Source: Ursus arctos (taxonomy: Eukaryota > Chordata > Mammalia > Carnivora > Ursidae). Taken from it: a DNA stretch of 64,000 nucleotides. The notes below the pieces were generated by a model. It was not told the DNA's origin and searched no databases. It was given only the letters and a program-made list of their open reading frames with translations. Within the stretch, counting starts at the first letter, position 1. Each line of letters starts with the position of its first letter. The position numbers were made by a program, and so were the translations under genes. The DNA lies in the NCBI RefSeq assembly GCF_023065955.2, contig NW_026622863.1, positions 46,730,177 to 46,794,176 of the forward strand, written 5' to 3'. Below are positions 46,513 through 57,337 of this stretch, piece by piece.

Positions 46513-47275
46513 AGATTATTTTTTTAATTCCAATATAGTTAACATACAGTGTTATATTAGTTTCATGTGTACAATGGTGTTTCAACAATTCTGTACAACT
46601 CAGGGCTCATCATGGTAGGTGTACTCTTAATCCCTTCATCTATTTCATCCATCTCCCCACCAACCTCCCCTCTGGTAACCATCAGTTTGTTTTCTGTTTT
46701 TTGCTTTGTCTCTTTTTTCTTTGTTTGTTTTGTTTCTTAAATTCCACATATAAATGAAATCATATAGTATTTGTCTTTCTCTGACTGACTTATTTCACTT
46801 AGCCCTTATACTCTTTAGATCCATCCATGTCATCGCAAATGGCAAGATTTCATTCTTTTTCGTAGCTGAGAAGTATCCCATTATATATAAATATAACCTC
46901 TTCTTTATCCATTCATCTCTGTCAATGACCACTTGTGCTGCTTCTGTAATTTGGCTATTGTAAATAATCCTCTAATAAACATAGCGGTGCATATATCTTT
47001 TTGAATTAGTGTTTTCATAGTCTTTGGGTAAATACCCAGTAGTGGAATTGCTGAATCATATGGCAATTCTATTTTTAACTTTTTGAGGAAACTCCATTCT
47101 GTTTTCCACAGCGGTTGCACCAGTCTGCCTTCCCACCGACAGTGTACAAGGGTTCCTTTTTCTCCACATCCTCATCAACACTTGTTGTTTCTTGTATTTT
47201 TTATTGTAGCCATTCTGATAGGTGTGAGGTAATAGCTCACTGTGGTTTGCTTTGCACTGCCCTGTTGATGTTGAG
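46513..47275 (-). mobile_element. 5'-truncated old L1 3' end, minus
   Basis: 3'UTR text ('ccaatatagttaacatacagtgttatattagtttcatgtgtac') followed by reversed ORF2 C-terminal text (minus-strand frames 46905-47120, with LLGIYPKTM and MFIRGLFTIAKLQ). It is decayed. Confidence 0.85.
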
Positions 47276-47672
47276 CATCACAAGTTAGTGGGCCAGTCTG
47301 GGCTGCCTTGGGCTTGAGCTGAGTCGGACCAGGTGTTTGGCAGAGATGCAGTAGCACCGAACTGCAGGGCACTTTCCCTGTGTGGTCCCCTGAGAAGCTT
47401 TCATTGGTGGGAGGGGCCTGCAGTCAGACCCGCTATCTGCCCCCAGTCCACGGCTGGGGCTGAAGTCAGACTATTGTGTGTGGTTATATTCCCTTCTCTC
47501 TGGGGCAGGAGTCACTTTGGAGTGATGCTGCCCCCTGTTGGGGCCGCTTGCACACTACCAGGCTCATGGCACTGCTTTGGATGGCCTCCAACCAAGGGCA
47601 TATTGGAGGGGGCATGGTCTTCCAGAGAATGCAGGGGAGGGTGGCACAGTGACAGCAAGGTCAGTGCTAGCC
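47276..47672. repeat. GC-rich segment joined to the L1 fragment, possible L1 5'UTR
   Basis: About 400 bases of GC-rich sequence in an AT-rich setting, directly abutting the truncated L1. It has the GGGGC/GCCTGC-rich character of L1 5'UTRs, but I cannot align it with L1-A or L1-C. Family not assigned. Confidence 0.35.
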
Positions 47673-48120
47673 TAAGTGGCTCAGTCGGTTAAACATCCAA
47701 CTCTTTTTTTTTTTTTAAGATTTTTTAAATTTATTTGACAGAGAGAGAGACAGCCAGCGAGAGATAGAACACAAGCAGGGGGAGTGGGAGAGGAAGAAGC
47801 AGGCTTCCAGCAGAGGAGCCTGATGTGGGGCTCGATCCCGGAACTCCGGGATCACACCCTGAGCCAAAGGCAGACGCTTAATGACTGAGCCACCCAGGTG
47901 CCCCTGAACATCCAACTCTTGATTTTGGCTGAGGTCATGATCTCAGGATTGTGAGATTGAGCCCTGCATCAGGCTCCACGCTCTGTGTGGAGTCTGCTCG
48001 AGATTTTTTCTCCCTCTCCCCCTGCCCCCCACCCTGCTCTCGCTTTCTCTCTAAATAAACAAGTAAGTAAGTAAGTAAGTAAGTAAATAAATAAATAAAT
48101 AAATAAATAAATATTTTTTA
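47673..48120 (+). mobile_element. SINEC with expanded tail, host of a nested SINEC
   Basis: Outer plus SINEC: head 'aagtggctcagtcggttaaacatccaactctt' at 47673-47705, body resuming at 47907-48060, and a tail expanded to (aagt)n(aaat)n at 48060-48115. Confidence 0.9.
47706..47906 (-). mobile_element. Young-type SINEC nested in another SINEC, minus
   Basis: Inserted in the outer SINEC with duplications 'aacatccaactctt' at 47692-47705 and 47907-47920. Confidence 0.95.
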
Positions 48121-48411
48121 AAAGATCAAAATAAATGGTTAAGTAAAAACCCCGGGTATAAAGGAAAACTAACGTCTAGGAAATATATTACCTAATATAG
48201 CAAGAGTTTATTTAATAAATAGTGTTAATTGAACTGACTAGCACTATGTATGTTTGGGGGTAATTATATACCAATTTTATTCTTTACGTATAGACACATT
48301 TAAAATGAATGGAATAATTAAATGACTCAGTGAGTCATGTAAATGTATACTTAAATCTTGATATACACAGAGAGTTTCTTTTTGGCAGGATGCTCTGCAT
48401 CACACCCTATT
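48121..48411. other. Unique AT-rich DNA
   Basis: No feature recognised. Confidence 0.4.
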
Positions 48412-48428
48412 TAGAAGTACAAATTTCT

Positions 48429-48619
48429 AGGTGCCTGGGTGGCTCAGTCAGTTAAGCATCAGTTAAGCATTTGGCTCAGGTCATGATCCCAGGGTCCTGG
48501 GATTGAGTACCGAGTCAGGCTCCCTGCTCCACAGGGAGTCTGCTTCTCTCTCTGCCCCTCCTCCCCCTCATTCTCTCAATCTCTCTCTCAAATAAATAAA
48601 TAAAACATCTTTTAAAAAA
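48429..48619 (+). mobile_element. SINEC with internal 12-base duplication
   Basis: Duplications 'tagaagtacaaa(t/c)ttct' lie at 48412-48428 and 48620-48636. Within the head, 'cagttaagcat' is present twice in tandem (about 48449-48472). Confidence 0.93.
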
Positions 48620-48636
48620 TAGAAGTACAAACTTCT

Positions 48637-50113
48637 GTTTGCCCTATGTGACGCTAACTTGCATCATTTGATTAGAGTGATCCTTGCCAGGTTTCTCCAC
48701 TTTACTCTTTTTCTCATGTAATTATTAAGTATTTTGGAAGAAGATAATTTGAGACTATGTAAATATCCTACTCTTCATTAAACCTGCATCCTCTGTTTTG
48801 GTATTCATTGAGGATTCTTGCCTGAAAAAAATTATTACCACAGTGATTGTCAAATTGTGATTTTTTTTGAAGTTTCTCATCCTTTCTACATTTATTAGTT
48901 TGAAATTCTGCTGTAAGAAAAGTGTTACAATTGGTATACTATAATGGTATAATATAAATAAATTATATTTATTTATTGTAACATAGGCTCACGGATTATT
49001 ATTTTGTTCAGTTCATCTAATCCATTATTATCATTACTACAAATGGTCCCAGGTGAGATTAGTGAGAGCCCCTTCAAGCGGCTTCTCTTGGAGTGTACTC
49101 TATACTCCTTGAACACCTCCTTCTTTACTGACACAAGATGCTCCAGGCTCGTCTTGTGCTCTTCATGGTCACGTCCTGGAAATAGCCATTTCTCTATGGG
49201 TAGAAAATGATACTGAGAAACTAAGATCTGGGTGCCTCTGCTCATTACTATAGGTGGGGGTGGGTGGCACTAGTTCAAGAGGTAAGAAATATATGTATAT
49301 ACATATGCACCGTATATACATAGTAGAAACCATGAGCTTATACCAAAACCTCCAATTCCAATACATTATAGGGTTTGTTCTAGCTTTCTTCTCTTTCATA
49401 TTTGTAACTCCCTTCTCATTCCTTGAGAAATCAGGCTCCTACTATCTCCAATATGTTTACTTATTTGGTAAGTTCTCCTCTAAGTGCCTAACCTTTTCAC
49501 CTATGCCACTTCTACCTCCCATAACAACACCTGCCATATCCACTCAGTCACCAACCTGGGCTGCCTTCCCTTCTTCTCCCTATTCAGATGCTGTCTTTAC
49601 TTTACATGGGCATTGATTCTGCATTGAGCTGGGTCGTCATTGGCCATGTCCCTTCCACCCTCTTCTACCAGATCCAACTAATGGATTTTGGACTGAGAAA
49701 GGGAGGACTGACTATTTGACATTAATAATTTACTGTTAATTATGTATGTCTGAGAAAATAGCAATGAAGTTATATTTTTTGAAAAGAATCCTTAACTTTA
49801 GGAGATACTGAAATATGTATGAGTGAAATGTGTTGGAGTTTCTTCAAAACAATAAGGGATTGGGAGAAGTGGGTGGGGATAGAGGTAAAACTGAGTTGCT
49901 TATAAACATAATTATTGATGCTGGTGGTAGGCACATGAGGGTTCATTATACTTATACAATATACAAAATATATTTTTTAAAAGCCAGTAAACAAATTTCC
50001 CTTCTATCATATAGTCCTCAAAATTGTGGTTTTTCTTTTGTTTTTTTCTTCCATTTGAAATATAACATTCTAGCAAATCTATGGGAAAAATACACTTTGG
50101 AATATTGTTTTGG
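48637..50113. other. Unique region without a recognised gene
   Basis: A minus-strand frame at 48973-49245 (90 residues, charged, with no known motif) is the only stretch with somewhat protein-like composition; I do not recognise it and it may be chance. No repeats are recognised. Confidence 0.35.
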
Positions 50114-50123
50114 GTTTAGTTTT

Positions 50124-53056
50124 TTTTAATTTTTATTATTTTTTTTAATTGATTTTTTATTATATTATGTTAGTCACCATACAGTACATCCCCGGTTTCC
50201 GATGTAAAGTTCGATGATTCATTAGTTGCATATAACACCCAGTGCACCATGCAATATGTGCCCTCCTTACTACCCATCACCGGTCTATCCCATTCCCCCA
50301 CCCCCCTCCCCTCTGAGGCCCTCAGTTTGTTTCTCATAGTCCATAGTCTCTCATGTTTCATCCCCCTTCTGATTACCCCCCCTTTCTTTATCCCTTTCTT
50401 CCCCTACTGATCTTCCCAGTTCTTATGTTCCATAGATGAGAGAAATCATATGATAGTTGTCTTTCTCTGCTTGACTTATTTCACCTAGCATTATCTCCTC
50501 CAGTGCCGTCCATGTTGTAGCAAATGTTGAGAACTCATTCTTTCTGATAGCTGAGTAATATTCCATTGTATATATGGACCACAACTTCTTAATCCAGTCA
50601 TCTGTTGAAGGGCATCTCGGCTCCTTCCATGATTTGGCTATTGTGGACGATGCTGCTATGAACATTGGGGTGCATATGGCCCTTCTCTTCACTACGTCTG
50701 TATCTTCGGGGTAAACACCCAGTAGTGCAATGGCTGGGTCATAGGGTAGCTCAATTTTTAACTTTTTAAGGGACCTCCACACTGTTTTTCAGAGTGGCTG
50801 TACCAACTTGAATTCCCACCAACAGTGTAAGAGGGATCCCCTTTCTCCACATCCTCTCCAACAATTGTTGTTTCTTGCCTTGTCTATTTTTGCCATTCTA
50901 ACTGGCGTAAGGTGGTATCTCGGTGTTGTTTTGATTTGAATTTCCCTGATGGCTAATGATTTTGAACATTTTTTCATGTGTCTGTTAGCCATTTGTATGT
51001 CTTCATTGGAAAAGTGTCTAGAAAACTGATATCTTCTGCCCATTTTTTGATTTGTTTATTTGTTTCTCGTGTATTGAGTTTGAGAAGTTCTTTGTAGATC
51101 TTGGATACCAGTCTTTTATCTGTAGCATCCTTTGCAAATATATTCTCCCATTCCGTGGGCTGCCTCTTAGTTTTTTTGACTGTTTCCTTGGCTGTGCAGA
51201 AGCTTTTTATCTTGATGAAGTCCCATAGGTTCATTTTATCTTTTGTTTCTCTTGCCTTTGGAGATGTGTCATGAAAAAGGTTGCTTTGGCCGATGTCGTA
51301 GAGGTTGCTGCCTATGTTCTCCTCTAGAATTTTGATGGATTCCTGTCTCACATCGAGGTCTTTCATCCATTTGGAGTTTATTTTGTGTATGGTGTGAGAG
51401 AGTGGTCAAGTTTCATTCTTTTGCATGTGGCTGTCCAATTTTCCCAGCACCATTTATTGAAGAGACTGTCTTTTTTCCACTGGATGTTTTTTCCTGCTTT
51501 ATCAAAGATTAGTTGCCCAAAGAGCTGAGGGTCCATTTCTGGGTTCTCTATTCTGTTCCATTGGTCTATGTGTCTGTTTTTGTGCCAGTACCATGCTGTC
51601 TTTGTGATCACAGCTTTGTAGTACAGCTCGAAATCTGGCATTGTGATGCCCCCAGCTTTGTTTTTCCTTTTCAACAGTTCCTTGGAGATTCGGGGCCTTT
51701 TCTGGTTCCATACAAATTTAAGGACTATTGGTTCCAGTTCTTTGAAAAATGTCCTCGGTATTTTGATCGGGATAGCATTGAAAGTGTAGATTGCTCTGGG
51801 TAGCATGGACATTTTAACTATGTTAATTCTTCCGATCCATGAGTGTGGAATATTTTTCCATCTTTTTATGTCTTCCTCAATGTCTTCCAAGAGTGATTTA
51901 TAGTTTCTAGAATATAGGTCCTTTAGGTCTCTGGTTAAGTTAATTCCAAGGTAACGTATGGTTTTTGGTGCTATTGTAAATGGGATGGATTCCCTAATTT
52001 CTCTTTCTTCAGTCTCATTATTCGTGTATAGAAATGCAACTGATTTCTGAGCATTGATTTTGTACCCTGCCACATTACTGAATTGCTCTATAACTTCTAA
52101 TAGTTTGGGAGTGGATTCTTTTGGGTTTTCCATATAGAGTATCATGTCATCTGCGAAGAGAGACATTTTGACTCCTTCTTTGCCGATTTGGATACCTTTT
52201 ATCCCTTTTTGTTGTCTGATTGCTGTCGCAAGGACTTCTAGTACTATGTTGAATAATAGTGGCGAGAGTGGGCATCCTTGTCGTGTTCCTGATCTTAAGG
52301 GAAAGGCTTCCAGCTTTTCCCCATTGAGAGTAATATTTGCTGTAGGCTTTTCATAGATGGCTTTTATGAGATTGAGAAATGTACCCTCTATTCCTACACT
52401 CTGAAGGGTTTTAATCAGGAAAGGATGCTGTATTTTGTCAAATGCTTTTTCTGCATCTTTTTTTTTTTTTAAAGATTTTATTTATTTATGTGACAGAGAG
52501 ACAGCCAGCAAGAGAGGGAACACAGCAGGGGGAGTGGGAGAGGAAGAAGCAGGCTCCCAGCGGAGGAGCCCGATGTGGGACTCGATCCCGGATCGCCAGG
52601 ATCATGCCCTGAGCCGAAGGCAGACGCTTTAACGACTGCGCCACCCAGGCGCCCCCTTTTTCTGCATCTTTTGAGAGAATCATATGATTTCTGAATTTTT
52701 CTCTCTGGATAAAATCTAAGACACTGATAGATTTGCGAATGTTGCACCACCCCTGCATCCTAGGGATGAATCCCACTTTGTCATGATGGATAGTCCTTTT
52801 AATATACAGTTGGATTCTATTAGCCAAGATCTTGTTGAGGATTTTGGCGTCCATATTCATTAGGGAAATCGGTCTGTAATTCTCCTTTTTGATGGGGTCT
52901 TTGCCTGGTTTGGGGATCAAGGTAATATTGGCCTCATAGAATGAGTTTGGTAGCTTTCCTTCTGTTTCTATTTTTTGAAATAGCTTTAGGAGAATAGGTA
53001 TTATTTCTTCTTTGAATGTTTGGTAGAATTCCCCAGGATAACCGTCCGGGCCTGCA
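50124..53056 (-). mobile_element. 5'-truncated L1 (L1-B), minus
   Basis: 2.9-kb L1 of the same type as L1-A, truncated in the reverse-transcriptase region of ORF2. Duplications 'gtttagtttt' lie at 50114-50123 and 53057-53066. A 262-codon frame (51378-52166) spans FADDMILYM and the palm/thumb region without break. At 52058-52061 it has four T where L1-A has five. A SINEC sits at 52462-52655. Confidence 0.93.
52462..52655 (-). mobile_element. Young-type SINEC nested in L1-B, minus
   Basis: Perfect duplications 'ctttttctgcatctttt' at 52445-52461 and 52656-52672. Confidence 0.95.
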
Positions 53057-53066
53057 GTTTAGTTTT

Positions 53067-53875
53067 AGAAAGAATTGAATGGCTCTAAATTTGAGTGTTT
53101 ACATGCAGGTTCAGGGAAATTCCTTCATTCACCTAAGTCTTTTAAAAAGTTTCTTTCAAAAACAGTATATTTTCTGGGCCCCCTGTTATCTGCAGATTCC
53201 TGGCTTCTGGGACTTTAGTTCCAATCAATCCAGGGCTTCTCTGTGTTGTAGCTTCTGCTTCCCTTGCAATTCCTGCAGCCTCTTCAATTCCTGTTGCCTT
53301 GCCTGCTTGTGGCTCTTACAGTCTCATCACTTCTGCTGCCTCATGGATCTTGTCTGTTCAAGCCTTCTGCTGCTTTGTGGATCTCAAATTCAGGGTTTTT
53401 CCTCATGGTTTCTGTTCCTCATGACTCCTGCTACATTGTGGCTCCTGTTGCTTCATGGCTTGTGTCCTTTTGGCCCACTGTTGTCTTGATGCTTCATGGC
53501 TCCTGCTGCCTTATGGTCCCACATTCTCATGATATGAGGCCCCCAAAGGCCAAAGGCAAGCAAGGAGGGTAGCAGGGGAAAAAAAGGTAGCAGTAGTACC
53601 AGGAGGAGTATAAATACGGCCAGGAAGTTGAGTTACCATTTTGGGAAGCACTAGAGAAGGGAGCAACAGATGCCCGCAGCTGAGGAGGTGACAAGATAAG
53701 CCAGGCTCTAGAGCTGCTTTGGATCATGAACGATTTTCAAGTTTCTGTTCTTCTATGAGGCCCTCTATGTAGCTGACTTTGTCCTCCTTATTTCCCTGTG
53801 AATGTTTCAATAAAACTCCATCACTCAAAATGAAGAAATAAATAAATTAAATAAAAATAAAACCAATATATTTTA
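53067..53875 (+). repeat. Unclassified segment with degenerate minisatellite and A-rich 3' end
   Basis: Positions about 53290-53530 contain a degenerate tandem repeat of about 18-24 bases around 'ctcctgctgcctcatgg'. Downstream, 'tttcaataaaactccatc' (53807-53824) has a poly(A) signal followed after 20 bases by an (aaat)n tail to 53860. It may be a retroposed transcript or LTR-like element; the family is unknown. The 136-residue frame across the minisatellite is an artefact. Confidence 0.4.
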
Positions 53876-54030
53876 ATTTCTTAATAAAATTTCTATTAGT
53901 TTCTTATTCTTTCTTTAGGTATTTTATATTGCAACTGTGTGTAACAAATTACCTTTTCCCCCTAATAGTTTGCTGCTGGTAGTAGAAACTTTCAATTTTG
54001 TTACTTAATTTCTGACTGCCACTGAATTCT

Positions 54031-54241
54031 TTTTTTTAAAGATTTTACTTTTTATTTGACAGAGAGAGAGAGCGAGAGTGAGAGAGAGAGAGCAAGTAGG
54101 CAGAGTGGCAGGCAGAGGGACAGGGAGAAGCAGACTCCCTGCTGAACAGGGAGCTTGATGTGGGACTCGATCCCAGGACCCTGGGATCATGACCTGAGCT
54201 GAGAGCAGACACTTAACCAACTGAACCGCCCAAGCACCCCA
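54031..54241 (-). mobile_element. SINEC, minus
   Basis: Complete; duplications 'tgccactgaattct' at 54017-54030 and 54242-54255. Confidence 0.94.
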
Positions 54242-54294
54242 TGCCACTGAATTCTAAATAATTCTAGTTGTTTTACTTGGCATTCTTGTTTCTT

Positions 54295-54686
54295 TTTTAA
54301 AAAGATTTTATTTATTTATTTATTTGAGAGAGAGAGAGAGAGAGGGACCATGAGAAGGGGGAGGATCAGAGGGAGAAGCAGACTCCCTGCTGAGCAGGAA
54401 GCCTGATGCCGGACTCAATCCTGGGACTCCAGGATCATGAACTGAGCTGAAGGCAGTCATTAAACCAACTGAGCCACCCGGGTGATTTTTTTTTTTTTTA
54501 AGATTTTATTTATTTATTTGAGACAGAGAGAGAGGGCTTGCACAAGCAGGGGGAGCAGCAGAGGGAGAGGGAGAAGTGGGCTCCCCGCTGAGCAGGGAGC
54601 CTGATATGAAGCTTGATCCCAGAACGCTGGAATCATGACCTAAGCTGAAGGCAGACACTTAACGAACTGAGCAATCCAGGTGCCCC
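54295..54686 (-). mobile_element. Two tandem SINECs, minus
   Basis: Two minus-strand SINECs abut (54295-54486 and 54487-54686). The flanks 'cttgtttctt' (about 54287 and 54692) suggest one outer target duplication, the second element having entered the other's head. Confidence 0.88.
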
Positions 54687-56362
54687 TGTATACTTGTTTC
54701 TTAGAAAAACAAGACTATCAGAGGCATGATAAATATGACTTTTCTTTATAATAATTACTTATTCCTTGATGAAGAAACATTTAGCACTTTTACTGTGAGT
54801 CCTTATATGTGGGAGCTTATTAAACATTCAGGCAGGGTCAGAGTTACATCAGCAAGATGGTGGAATAGTAAGTTCCAGCCCTTGTTCCCCCATAGAAACA
54901 TTACTTAACAATGCTATTTGGACCAAAATAGCCTAATGAGAGTTCCAGAAAACAGCTACGAAGTTGCAGTACCCCAGGCAAGCACAAAGCTGAGAACAGT
55001 TACATTAAAATCTGTAGGAAGAATAATTTCCCATTACCCATGTCAGCCCCTCCTCCAAGCTTGCACAGATCAGCACCTAAGAGAGAACCCCCTGGCTTAC
55101 AAATTCTACCTAGAGGAGAAAGGGGAGTGAAGCATGCATTCAAAATTCTGGCTTTGGAGGGCTGCCCAAGGCACTGGTTTCTGTCTTGTCTCACTAAATG
55201 TGCTGATGGAATTGGCATAGTTTGGATACTTGTGGACCACTGAGAACAGAGAAAATTGGTGAGAAGCTTGCTGTTGCTGGCACAGCTCAGTGTGATCAGA
55301 AAGTGTACAATTTGAGGCTTCTTCCTTGGTAGGGAGGGAGTAGAGTGGAACATACGTCCTGTGTTCTGGCTCTTCAGAGGGCTGCCAAGAGACTGGTTTC
55401 TGTCCAGCTTCATTCTCAAGCACTTAATAAAACCAGCATAGTTTGAATCCCTGAGGGCTGCTGAGAACAAAGAAGACAGGTGCGGGTCCCCTGAGTCGAG
55501 CTGGATAGGTACCAGACCAACCTGAACATCCACAGAAACAGCCTGAGATGCAGGAAGATACATCTGGATCTCTACAGATGAACATCTCCAGCGCTGAGTA
55601 TTGAGGTACGAAGCGGGGAGCCGTGAAACCGCGCACAGATATCGGAAGATAAATGGAAGGGGGAGGGAGCCGCCGCGTTTGGGCACCGGGAAGCGGTAGC
55701 CACCTGCACGGGGGAGCGGGTGGATTCTCGGACCTTCACCTGTGAGAGAGCAGACTGAGACCGTGAGCCGGGGAACGCGCACCACCAGACTGAAACGGAG
55801 CTGCGGTGTGCTCACTGGAACCAGACTAAGACCGGGAGCTCCGGGAGCGCGCGGGGGTGGCTGGCGGCTGGCGGTGTTAGAAACAAAGGACAGAGACGCA
55901 CCAGCCCTGGAAGTGAGGGCTGTGACGCCGGGTGTGGGGCGCACATCCCGGGACGCTGCAGGGTTGAGCAGCACCAACAGAAACAGAGTTAAAGTGGCCA
56001 GAAGACCCCAGTGGAGAGCTGTCTGCGATCCCGCAGTTCTGAGACAGAGGCTGAGATTCAGCCACTGCTGCTCTGACTCTCAGAAGAGGCACAGCAAACC
56101 GCCAGGGAAAGCCACCAGAGAACAAAAGCCTGGAAACACCGGCTCACAGTGTGCCCATCCCCATCCCCATCCCCCCTCGCAGGGGACACGGAGACTCTAC
56201 CCAAACAGGGTTGCCTGAGTATCAGCGCAGCAGGCCCCTCCCCCAGAAGGCAGGCTGAAAAATCAAGAAGCCAACATCCCTAAGATCCCTATAAAACAAG
56301 AGCACACGGCCTGGGTCCCGGTCAATAATTTGGGCTCTGGACAACCCCGCAACCTCTCAGAA

Positions 56363-57265
56363 TGACGAGAAGGAGAAATCCCCCCAGCAAAGAAAAGACA
56401 ATGAGTCTGTGGCCTCTGCCACAGAACTAATGGATATGGATATAACCAAATTATCAGAAATGGAATTCAGAGTAACAATGGTCAAGATGATGTGCAGACT
56501 TGAAAAAAGTATTAATGAAAATGTTAATGAGAATATAGAATCTCTAAGGGCGAAATGAGAGCGAATCTGGCAGAAATTAAAAATTCTATGAGCCAAATGC
56601 GGTCAAAACTAGAAGCTCTGACGGCCAGGGTCAATGAGGCGGAAGAAGGTATCAGCGAATTGGAGGATGGGGTAGTAGAAGAGAAAGCTAAAATAGAATC
56701 TGGACTCAAAAAAAAATCCATGCTCAAGAATGTAGGTTACGGGAGATTACTGACTCAATGAAAAGTTCCAATGTCAGAATCATAGGCATCCCTGAGGGGG
56801 TGGAGAAAAACAGAGGTCTAGAAGAGATATTTGAACAAATTGTAGCTGAAAACTTCCCTAATCTAGCAAGGGAAACAAACATTCGTGTCCAAGAGGCAGA
56901 GAGGACCCCTCCCAAGCTCAACCACGACAAACCTATGCCATGTCACGTCATAGTGCATTTCGCAAATATTAGATCCAAGGATACAGTATTGAAACCGGCC
57001 AGGGCAAAGAAATTTCTCATGTACCAAGGCAAAGGTATCAGAATTATGTCAGACCTGTCTACACAGACCTGGAATGAGAGAAAGGGTTGGGGGGGGCATT
57101 TTTAAAGTTCTTTCAGAGAAAAACATGCAGCCAAGGATCCTTTATCCAGCAAGGCTGTCATTCAGAATTGATGGAGAGATAAAGACCTTCCAGAATCGCC
57201 AGTCACTGACCAATTTCGTAACCACGAAACCAGAACTACAGGAGATATTGTGGGGGGTTCTATAA
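56363..57265 (+). pseudogene. L1-C ORF1, broken
   Basis: The ATG at about 56363 corresponds to that of L1-A. A shorter C run (56380-56385) shifts the frame early; the frame closes again at the TGA within 'cgaaatgaga' (56551-56560), reopens as MRANLAEIKNSMSQM, breaks near 56715-56760, and continues MKSSNVRIIGIPEGVEK (56758) through HVIVHFANI until an eight-base G run near 57089-57096. Coiled coil and RRM-like segments of an L1 RNA-binding protein are recognisable. Confidence 0.85.
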
Positions 57266-57337
57266 AAGTAAAAAGGCCCCAAGAGTGACACAGAACAGAA
57301 AGTCACAATGTATAGAAACGAAGACTTTACTGGCAAC

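Noticed and set aside
48973..49245. 90-codon minus-strand frame of protein-like composition
   Set aside because: No recognisable family, no splice or transcription evidence; kept only as a note in the regional entry.
53079..53489. 136-codon plus-strand frame, Leu/Ser/Cys-rich
   Set aside because: Generated by the degenerate minisatellite; no family signal.
55000..55977. 325-codon minus-strand frame
   Set aside because: Antisense shadow of the L1-D and L1-C 5'UTRs.
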